From NCBI GenBank assembly GCA_964533145.1, contig CAZHLG010000008.1:1-36907 (forward strand): a stretch of DNA of 36,907 bases. Direction: 5' to 3'. Each line of letters starts with the position of its first letter. The stretch's first letter is position 1. The notes beneath the pieces are model-generated. The model saw nothing but the letters and a program-made list of their open reading frames with translations. It was not told where the DNA came from and did not search any database. The position numbers were made by a program, and so were the translations under genes. Positions 15,899 through 20,989 of the stretch are shown here, piece after piece. This stretch comes from CAITQP01 sp964533145. Lineage in GTDB: Bacteria; Patescibacteriota; Minisyncoccia; Phycocordibacterales; UBA9973.

Positions 15899-16270
15899 AT
15901 GTTACCCCCCCCAACGATTTTGCCAGTCCTGCAAAAGTTGAAGACCACCTACATTCAGTGGTACGCATATTATCAAGACCTGCCTAAATCGCACCGCTAT
16001 TCTCTCGGCACGCGGGTTGATACGCTCTTTGTTGAAACGATGGAAGCAATCGCCGTGGCGAGCTTTCTTTCCCGTGCGGAAAAACAACCGTATGTGCGTC
16101 TCGCCATACGAAAACTCGATACGCTCAAAGTGTTCCTTTCGGTCCTCTGGGAAACAAAATCTCTCGACAATAAGAAATATGCCGCACTTTCCGTTCCGAT
16201 TGAGGAAGTCGGCAGGATGCTCGGTGGCTGGAACGGTCAGCTTTCAAAACAAAACTCTCCCGAACACTAG
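15899..16270 (+). CDS. avd: DGR accessory variability determinant (Avd-like four-helix bundle)
   Basis: The 123-residue protein is predicted to be four helices and fits the Avd / 23S-IVP-like family: PVLQKLKTTYIQWY, the loop SHRYSLGTRVDTLF, FLSRAEKQPY, and IEEVGRMLGGW near the end. Avd forms a basic pentamer that binds the RT and TR RNA and is needed for mutagenic cDNA synthesis in known systems. It is encoded on the strand opposite to the RT, TR and target gene, which is not the common order. Its stop codon lies inside the TR-RNA terminator hairpin. A run of eight C residues near the start (15904-15911) could be a slippage site. Confidence 0.88.
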   Translation: MLPPPTILPVLQKLKTTYIQWYAYYQDLPKSHRYSLGTRVDTLFVETMEAIAVASFLSRAEKQPYVRLAIRKLDTLKVFLSVLWETKSLDNKKYAALSVPIEEVGRMLGGWNGQLSKQNSPEH

Positions 16271-16280
16271 GTCGGGAGAG
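16246..16280 (-). terminator. Terminator of the TR RNA, overlapping the avd 3' end
   Basis: Nine-bp perfect inverted repeat CTCTCCCGA/TCGGGAGAG with an 8-nt loop. Read on the minus strand it is followed by TTTTGTTTT, a typical intrinsic-terminator tail. On the plus strand it covers the avd stop codon but has no T run there, so minus-strand use is favoured. Confidence 0.7.
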
Positions 16281-16293
16281 AAATGAAGAAGAA

Positions 16294-16390
16294 TTGCGGA
16301 GCCCCGCAAACCACCAGTTGTCATTCCACTCGTTGTCGTTGCGGTTCACGTTCACGTTGCGCTCGTCGTTCCAGCGGTTGAACGTGGCAA
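16294..16390 (-). repeat. DGR template repeat (TR)
   Basis: 97 bp that align without gaps to the VR at 16750-16846. The 17 differences all fall on adenines of the TR in the coding sense (17 of 26 A changed, 0 of 71 other bases), the hallmark of DGR mutagenesis. Read as protein, the TR is rich in Asn codons (AAC), the codon type that gives most amino acid choices under A randomisation. The 24 bp at the target-gene 3' side (16294-16317) are identical in both copies and would hold the initiation-of-mutagenic-homing-like segment. Confidence 0.95.
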
Positions 16391-16618
16391 TTGTGCAGAA
16401 TATCGCCTATGCCACCACCCCTCGAATACTCTCAAGGTTGTATCGTGCTCGGCATCTCAAATGCCCTGATATTCTGAACCAAGTATGCTTCATTTTTGAA
16501 GTTTCTGCATAGTTCACGCTGTCCCGAACCGTAGCCAGAGACATTCTGGACCTTATGGATACTGGGGTCGGTAGTCGGAAGCCGTAACCGCCGACGTATT
16601 CACCTACTGCCGAGGTTG

Positions 16619-16624
16619 AGTATA
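16619..16624 (-). promoter_or_regulatory. Predicted promoter of the TR RNA
   Basis: TATACT preceded by TGA, an extended -10 element of the same form used before many genes in this window. It begins 2 bp after the T run of the target-gene terminator, so the TR seems to be transcribed independently of the target gene. Confidence 0.55.
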
Positions 16625-16626
16625 TC

Positions 16627-16659
16627 AAAAAAAATACCTCCGCACTGTTGTACGGAGGT
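16627..16659 (-). terminator. Intrinsic terminator of the DGR target gene
   Basis: Seven-bp stem ACCTCCG/CGGAGGT (16636-16642 and 16653-16659) followed on the minus strand by eight T residues. It is 56 bp past the target-gene stop. Confidence 0.88.
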
Positions 16660-16715
16660 GAGGGTTATGAACTATCCTCAAAGTTTTTAATGCGAAAGCG
16701 CAAAGGACAAAGGTT

Positions 16716-17354
16716 TTAAGAGGCCGGAGTGTCCGAGGTCGAAGCACTCTTGCGGAGCCCCGCAAACCACCAGCGGCCATTCCACGCGTTGACGCCGCGG
16801 TCCACGCGCACGACGCGCACGCCGCTCCAGCGGATGAACGCGGCAAAGCACCAGTTGCCATCCTTGTCTTTCCAGTGAGTACCGTTAGGGCGTTCGTCCG
16901 CAAAGGCAGGATCAGCTTCATTTACAGCGGCCACAGAGTACGGGTCGGCAGGTATAAGCCCGCGCAGTTCGTATTCCTTTTCAAGGTCATTGTCGCTGAT
17001 GTAGCGGCCGAGTTTGAAGAAAACTACGTCCACTTCATCGCCCTCGCCTTTGGGCATCTTTGCAACCACATTGTCGGTAACGTACTGATTTCTGCCTGTG
17101 GCTTTCAGTACTTCCTTTGGTGTGCGTTTGCGGTCCACTTTTACTGTGCGGATGATACAGGCACTTATTGCATCCACGCGCTTGCGAATTGCGGCGTAAA
17201 TATCATCAATAAGCGTTTCATCGCCCAGCACCTGCTGGAATACATCACTCGGCAGTTCGCTCTTTTTCTTGTTAAGGCGTGCCGTGATGTTTTGGTTCAA
17301 TTTACCGATTTGACCCTCGGTTACGGGTCCCAATGGGGTTACGACATCTGTCAT
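16716..17354 (-). CDS. DGR target protein with C-type-lectin-like variable C-terminus
   Basis: The 212-residue protein has a helical N-terminal part (1-105), a linker with LIPADPYSVAAVNEADPAFAD, and a C-terminal domain with GTHWKDKDGNWCFAAF, then the variable segment (about 170-201) ending in the conserved WWFAGLR. This ending is characteristic of CLec-fold DGR targets. Thirteen residues in the segment differ from the TR translation, mostly Asn, Asp or Glu in the TR replaced by Ile, Ser, Gly, Val, Arg, Asp or Ala. No signal peptide or membrane helix is seen, so export would need another route, or the protein is cytosolic. Ligand unknown. It has its own promoter and terminator. Confidence 0.92.
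   Translation of the reverse strand: MTDVVTPLGPVTEGQIGKLNQNITARLNKKKSELPSDVFQQVLGDETLIDDIYAAIRKRVDAISACIIRTVKVDRKRTPKEVLKATGRNQYVTDNVVAKMPKGEGDEVDVVFFKLGRYISDNDLEKEYELRGLIPADPYSVAAVNEADPAFADERPNGTHWKDKDGNWCFAAFIRWSGVRVVRVDRGVNAWNGRWWFAGLRKSASTSDTPAS
16750..16846 (-). repeat. DGR variable repeat (VR) at the 3' end of the target gene
   Basis: 97-bp partner of the TR at 16294-16390, encoding residues about 170-201 of the target. Similarity stops just past the CCGCAA end on one side. On the other side it stops at GGCAA, beyond which C-to-G differences appear that A mutagenesis cannot explain; two further A changes at 16847-16848 might extend it. The amount of divergence shows that the system has been active. 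Confidence 0.95.
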
Positions 17355-17422
17355 AGCGTCATCTTTTTGAAATGTGAATGTACTCCTACCTCGTTTGGCT
17401 CAAGGCCATCAGTAGTACATAT

Positions 17423-17452
17423 ATTCTACCATATTTTATGCCACTTCGTCAA
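17423..17452 (-). promoter_or_regulatory. Sigma-70-type promoter of the DGR target gene
   Basis: TTGACG (17447-17452), an 18-bp spacer ending in TGG, and TAGAAT (17423-17428). Predicted start near 17416 gives a leader of about 60 nt before the ATG at 17354, unlike the near-leaderless genes around it. An AGGAG lies in the leader but too far upstream to serve the chosen ATG. Confidence 0.6.
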
Positions 17453-17488
17453 TATCACCCAAAAACCCTTATTTTTCAATCCTCTAGC

Positions 17489-17513
17489 AAAAAGCCGCGT
17501 CTAATACCGCGGC
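17489..17513 (-). terminator. Intrinsic terminator upstream of the target gene
   Basis: Six-bp stem GCCGCG/CGCGGC (17494-17513) followed on the minus strand by TTTTT. It would block minus-strand readthrough from the transposase remnant into the target gene. Confidence 0.65.
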
Positions 17514-17589
17514 CTCCGCAGGGTGGCAGTATTCTCTTTTTCGGAAGGACGGCGTTAGTGCTTAATAAGGGTGTCTCAAACTAGGCGAA

Positions 17590-17856
17590 CTAGAAACGGA
17601 TGCGCTCGGGGAACAAAATCGTGAACTGTGCCATAACCTCGCCCCAGTTGCGGGCGGTTATGCGCCAGTTGTCGGTGAAGTCGGCCTGTGCGAGCCATAG
17701 GAGCTTCACGAGCGCGTCATCGTGCGGGAAGACCTGCGTGGTCTTCGTTGCTTTGCGGAACCGGCGATTGAGGTTCTCAATCGTGTTCGTGGTGTAAATC
17801 ATCCGCTTGATTGCTTCGGGATACGAGAAGAACCGACGTCTTCACTCGGAGCGGTG
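17590..17856 (-). pseudogene. IS256-family (mutator-type) transposase remnant, C-terminal part only
   Basis: The last 70 codons (17590-17802) encode IYTTNTIENLNRRFRK, then FPHDDALVKLLWLA and RNWGEVMAQFTILFPER, the conserved C-terminal block of IS256 transposases. The frame continues upstream as FFSYPEAIKRM to 17841, so the true protein was longer. A TGA at 17842-17844 then falls at the place where the family usually has Trp, and the right 55-bp repeat begins at 17857. About 300 N-terminal residues, including the first catalytic acidic residues, are missing, so it cannot be active. The sequence GGGTGTCTCAAAC near 17568-17580 may be the outer end of the insertion sequence. Confidence 0.85.
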
Positions 17857-17911
17857 CCCAGCCCAGATAGGACAAAAGCCCCTTTTGGGGGCCTCGTGTC
17901 CAGTACTGCGC
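17857..17911. repeat. 55-bp direct repeat, right copy, at the 3' end of tRNA-Asp (putative attachment site)
   Basis: Perfect copy of 12362-12416. The last 3 bp overlap the 3' end of tRNA-Asp and the rest is its natural intrinsic terminator. One repeat unit plus the enclosed DNA is 5,495 bp. The tRNA remains intact, as expected when an element inserts at the 3' edge and restores the tRNA end. Confidence 0.8.
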
Positions 17912-17982
17912 AGTCGACGGGACTTGAACCCGCAACCTCCCGCGTGACAGGCGGGTGCTCTAACCAGTTGAGCTACGACTGC
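17909..17982 (-). tRNA. tRNA-Asp(GTC)
   Basis: 74-nt cloverleaf: acceptor GCAGTCG paired with CGACTGC, D arm AGCTCAACTGGTTAGAGC, anticodon stem CCGCC/GCGGG around CTGTCAC (anticodon GTC), T arm GGTTCAAGTCC, discriminator G as is normal for Asp. CCA is not encoded. Its terminator is the duplicated 55-bp segment. Confidence 0.95.
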
Positions 17983-18003
17983 TTGATCGGATCTCTCCGA
18001 TGG

Positions 18004-18077
18004 TGTCGGCGGGAGGGATCGAACCTCCGACCTAAGGCTTATGAGTCCTTCGCTCTAACCAACTGAGCTACGCCGAC
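18004..18077 (-). tRNA. tRNA-Met(CAT), elongator type (or Ile2)
   Basis: 74-nt cloverleaf with acceptor GTCGGCG/CGCCGAC, D arm AGCTCAGTTGGTTAGAGC, anticodon loop CTCATAA and T arm AGGTTCGATCC. The G1-C72 pair rules out an initiator. A CAT anticodon could also be tRNA-Ile modified to lysidine; the sequence alone does not settle this. Confidence 0.9.
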
Positions 18078-18106
18078 ATATACCTTTGTACGCACGGTGC
18101 CCAGTG

Positions 18107-18177
18107 TTGCGGGGGGCCGAATCGAACGACCGCCTCAAGGTTATGAGCCTTGCGAGATACCACTTCTCTACCCCGCG
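18107..18177 (-). tRNA. Initiator tRNA-fMet(CAT)
   Basis: 71-nt cloverleaf with anticodon loop CTCATAA. The first acceptor pair is the C1-A72 mismatch that marks bacterial initiator tRNAs. The anticodon stem is CAAGG/CCTTG, so only two of the three usual G-C pairs next to the loop are present. CCA is not encoded. Confidence 0.88.
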
Positions 18178-18252
18178 ATCAAATGAAAACGCGCCACGGC
18201 GCATACGCATACTACTAAAAAACGCCTCCGAATGCAACCGCCCCGGCCCGGC

Positions 18253-18864
18253 CTATATGAAGCCCATTTCCCGGAACACCACCTCGAAAAGCTGGACTGC
18301 CCGGCGGGCATCCCGCTGCGACAGCTCGAACTGACTGCCCTCATGCGCGATGCGGTTGCGGACCAGGTGCGCTTCCCATGCTGCCTGAATGCTCGACAGG
18401 TCACCGGGCGACATGTTTTTGAGCTTCTCGCCGATGCCCGTGCCGGGGATGTCGCGGGCATCGAGCAAACCCTCGAAGACGGTGTCTGCCTCCATGACCG
18501 CAAGCCGCCAGTCGGACGGATTCGGCGACCCGACCAATTCCTGGATATGCTCCCATCGCGCGTTCTTGCCCGACACCGCATCCTCTTCGGCATATTTGTC
18601 GGCATAGTCGTGGATGGCATGCCGCAGATGCTGCTCCTCTTCGTTCGCGATCTCCACCATGCGCACAAGGCAGTAGATGATCAGCGTGATGCCGAACAGC
18701 GCGAGGATATATCCGACGATGTGCAGCACGTTGAGTATCGGCTCGACCGACGGCCACGGCGAGCGGAAAAACTCGAGTATCTCCGCGAAGATATAGTCGA
18801 GGTTCACGAAGGCCGGATCGAAGACCGGCTCCTTGAACGCGCCTGTGACGGGGTTCGGGTCCAT
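18253..18864 (-). CDS. Membrane-anchored HEPN-like protein
   Basis: The 203-residue protein has one strong membrane helix (about 46-70, IVGYILALFGITLIIYCLV) and a cytosolic helical C-terminal domain. In that domain R169-NRIA-H174 fits the Rx4-6H signature of HEPN folds, many of which are RNases or toxin components. I choose the ATG at 18864, 10 nt after a TACAAT box, over the longer open frame to 18984 that would overlap gatA. It is 8 bp after gatA in the same orientation. Whether it is catalytic is unknown; membrane-bound members are common in these genomes and have no proven role. Confidence 0.7.
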   Translation of the reverse strand: MDPNPVTGAFKEPVFDPAFVNLDYIFAEILEFFRSPWPSVEPILNVLHIVGYILALFGITLIIYCLVRMVEIANEEEQHLRHAIHDYADKYAEEDAVSGKNARWEHIQELVGSPNPSDWRLAVMEADTVFEGLLDARDIPGTGIGEKLKNMSPGDLSSIQAAWEAHLVRNRIAHEGSQFELSQRDARRAVQLFEVVFREMGFI

Positions 18865-18872
18865 GCTACGTA

Positions 18873-20297
18873 CTATTGTAGTACGCGCTCGAATTCTTTT
18901 CCAGCTTCGATGACCTGCGCATCGCCGCCGCGCGGTCCGATGATCTGCATGCCGAGCGGCAAGCCGGCCGCGGTGCGCCCGCACGGCACGCTCATGCCCG
19001 GGATGCGCGCGATGTTGAGCGGCACGGTGAAGATGTCCTCGAGGTACATGGCGACCGGATCGGTCACCTTTTCGCCGATCTTGAAGGCGGGCGTCGGAGT
19101 TGTCGGAGTCAGAATGACATCCACACCACCGGACGCAGCATCGAATGCCTTCGCGAAGCTCTTCCCTATCTCATCGCGCAACGCAGACGCTTTGCGATAG
19201 TACGCATCGAAATATCCGTGCGAGAGCACATACGTGCCGAGCAGGATGCGCCGGCGCGCCTCGCGGCCGAAGCCCTGTCCGCGGGTCTGCATGTATGTGT
19301 CGGTGACGTTCGCGCCCGGCACGCGCAGCCCGTACCGCACGCCGTCGAAGCGCGTCAGGTTGGAGGAGACTTCCGCCGGCTGGAGGATGTAGTATACGGC
19401 GAGCGAATATTCGAGGAGCGGAACGGTCACGTCAACGATCTCGTGGCCAGCCGCCTTGAGCTTCTCGATGCTCTGATTGAAATTCGCGAGCAGTTCAGCA
19501 TCGATACCGTCGCCGGAGAGGAAGCTGCGCGGCACGCCGATCTTGAGCTTTTGTTTCGGCTCGCGATATTCGACTGCCTCGCTCGTCGCATCCATCGGAT
19601 CCTTACCGAGAATGGCACGCCAGAGAATTTCAGTGTCGCGCGCAGTCTTGGCGATCGGGCCGATCTGGTCGAAAGAAGACGTGTCGGCGATCAGACCGTA
19701 GCGCGACACGCTGTCGTAACTTGGCTTCATGCCGACCACGCCGCAGAATGCCGCGGGTTGACGGATCGATCCGCCCGTGTCGGAACCGAGCGCGACGAGC
19801 GACATATGAGCGGCAACCGCCGCCGCCGAGCCGCCCGAGGTGCCTCCCGGAACACGCGTCTCGTCGAGCGGATTCTTCGTCGGGCCGTACGCGGAATTCT
19901 CCGTCGAGCTGCCCATGGCAAACTCATCCATGTTGGTACGGCCCATGAAGACAACGCCGGCGTCCTTGAGCTTCTTGATCACTGTCGCATCGTACGAGGC
20001 GACATATCCTTCGAGCATCTTCGAACATGCGCCGACTTCACGACCGGCGATCAGAATGTTGTCTTTGACTGCGACAGGAATGCCTGTGAGCAGCGTTGCC
20101 GTTCCGTCCGCAAAACGCGCCTGAGCGGCATCGGCCTGCTCGAGCACATCAGCGAAGACCTCACGGAAGATGTTCAGGCGGTCGTTGTTTGCGCGGATGT
20201 TGGCAAGGTATGCCTCGCACAGATCGCGGACGGAAAAGTCACCGCGCGTGAGCGCTTCGTGAGCGGATTCGATGGTGATTGTAGCAAGATCGATCAT
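18873..20297 (-). CDS. gatA: Aspartyl/glutamyl-tRNA amidotransferase subunit A
   Basis: Glutamine amidase subunit of the GatCAB complex, which turns Glu-tRNA(Gln) and often Asp-tRNA(Asn) into Gln-tRNA and Asn-tRNA. The 474 residues show the amidase-signature triad: K78 in VAVKDN, cis-Ser S154 in GGTSGGS, and nucleophile S177 in GSDTGGSIRQPA. It follows gatC by 15 bp in the same operon. gatB is not in this window, so it must lie elsewhere. Presence of the pathway suggests the organism lacks a glutaminyl- and/or asparaginyl-tRNA synthetase. Confidence 0.97.
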   Translation of the reverse strand: MIDLATITIESAHEALTRGDFSVRDLCEAYLANIRANNDRLNIFREVFADVLEQADAAQARFADGTATLLTGIPVAVKDNILIAGREVGACSKMLEGYVASYDATVIKKLKDAGVVFMGRTNMDEFAMGSSTENSAYGPTKNPLDETRVPGGTSGGSAAAVAAHMSLVALGSDTGGSIRQPAAFCGVVGMKPSYDSVSRYGLIADTSSFDQIGPIAKTARDTEILWRAILGKDPMDATSEAVEYREPKQKLKIGVPRSFLSGDGIDAELLANFNQSIEKLKAAGHEIVDVTVPLLEYSLAVYYILQPAEVSSNLTRFDGVRYGLRVPGANVTDTYMQTRGQGFGREARRRILLGTYVLSHGYFDAYYRKASALRDEIGKSFAKAFDAASGGVDVILTPTTPTPAFKIGEKVTDPVAMYLEDIFTVPLNIARIPGMSVPCGRTAAGLPLGMQIIGPRGGDAQVIEAGKEFERVLQ

Positions 20298-20312
20298 ACG
20301 TACGAAAAATGA

Positions 20313-20591
20313 TTACAGGATTTTCTTCACTTCCACGTAGCCGTCCTGGCTCTTCGGAGCTGCGGCGAGCATGGCCTCAGTATAGCTGCCCGTGGGTGTA
20401 GTGGCGACGTCTTCGCGCGTGATATTGCGCAGCTCGGGCGCAGCAAACGCCGCCTCCGGCATGGGCGCGGATTTGATCTGGTCCACGTAGCCGAGGATGG
20501 CCGTGAGGTCGCCGAGCAGCGCCTCCTGCTCCGCCTCAGGAATATCGAGGCGCGCCAGCGTTGCCAGATGTTTGACGTCGGAGATGTCCAT
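20313..20591 (-). CDS. gatC: Aspartyl/glutamyl-tRNA amidotransferase subunit C
   Basis: Small 92-residue subunit that bridges GatA and GatB. The start DVKHLATLARLDI and the ILGYVDQI segment are typical of GatC, as is the loop with LRxDxxxxS-like residues (LRNITREDV). The frame is open to an ATG at 20612, but that codon overlaps a TGTATACT promoter box; the ATG at 20591 lies 9 nt after the box and matches the family start. Confidence 0.94.
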   Translation of the reverse strand: MDISDVKHLATLARLDIPEAEQEALLGDLTAILGYVDQIKSAPMPEAAFAAPELRNITREDVATTPTGSYTEAMLAAAPKSQDGYVEVKKIL

Positions 20592-20632
20592 ACGGGGCTT
20601 AGTATACAGCATTTTAGAGGGTTTACGAGTAC

Positions 20633-20661
20633 TTGACTTTTATATCGAAAGGTGATATAAT
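20633..20661 (+). promoter_or_regulatory. Consensus sigma-70 promoter of the small lipoprotein gene
   Basis: TTGACT (20633-20638), exactly 17 bp, then TATAAT (20656-20661) with an extended TGA. The start near 20668 gives a leader of about 12 nt. This is the closest match to the full consensus in the window. Confidence 0.75.
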
Positions 20662-20679
20662 GTAACAAACACATATGAC

Positions 20680-20958
20680 ATGAGAAATATAATTCTTTTA
20701 TTGGCATTCGCAGCGGCAAGCTGCACAAACAAGATCCCAAACCGCGCCGTGTTGCACGGGGAAACAGGATGGTACACCGTCCGCATAGCTCCTAACCTGC
20801 AGGGAAAGGTAAAAGAAGGAACTCGACTGACAGCCTACAAGACACGCGCGATGCAGGAATATCTGTGCAACGGCATGTCGGATCTGCAGAAACCGGACTC
20901 CATCGACGGCATGGATGTAGTGACAGGCGAAGTGACCAGTCTGTACCACAAGAACTAA
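20680..20958 (+). CDS. Small putative lipoprotein
   Basis: The 92-residue protein begins with a short lipoprotein signal (MRNIILLLAFAAASC) ending in a lipobox-like AAAS-C, so Cys15 would be lipidated. The rest is a compact domain with YTVRIAPNLQGKVKEGT, suggesting a small beta fold. No family recognised. It is a lone plus-strand gene between divergent gatC and convergent ligA, with a full consensus promoter and a strong terminator. Codon and base use are less G+C-rich than in its neighbours, which may indicate later acquisition. Confidence 0.75.
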   Translation: MRNIILLLAFAAASCTNKIPNRAVLHGETGWYTVRIAPNLQGKVKEGTRLTAYKTRAMQEYLCNGMSDLQKPDSIDGMDVVTGEVTSLYHKN

Positions 20959-20989
20959 AAAGCGCCTCGCGTATGCGAGGCGCTTTTTT
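20957..20989. terminator. Bidirectional intrinsic terminator, contains the ligA stop codon
   Basis: Perfect stem GCGCCTCGC/GCGAGGCGC with loop GTAT, flanked by A and T runs on both sides (20957-20989). The ligA stop codon (20988-20990) is formed within its T run, so it serves both convergent genes. Confidence 0.92.

Larger units (their letters stand above)
16246..16612 (-). ncRNA. Predicted DGR template RNA (TR RNA), about 360 nt
   Basis: On the minus strand, an extended -10 box (TGA TATACT, 16619-16624) predicts a start near 16612. About 220 nt of non-coding RNA then precede the TR, with small perfect hairpins GTCGG/CCGAC (16574-16595), CCAGA/TCTGG (16535-16549), CTTCA/TGAAG (16488-16501) and GGCAT/ATGCC (16451-16465). 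The TR (16390-16294) follows, then an intrinsic terminator (stem 16280-16272 with 16263-16255, tail TTTTGTTTT). This gives a separate RNA unit between target gene and avd. The boundaries are inferred from sequence signals. Confidence 0.65.

Noticed and set aside
16125..16355. Minus-strand open frame across the TR with an Asn-rich product ending in a WWFAGLR-type motif
   Set aside because: It is the translation of the template repeat itself, starts in the middle of it and runs into the antisense of avd. It is not a gene.
16407..16628. Minus-strand open frame with the fragment YGFRLPT, reminiscent of FGE-sulfatase-type targets
   Set aside because: It lies in the hairpin-rich 5' part of the predicted TR RNA, and the rest of the translation does not follow any such domain.
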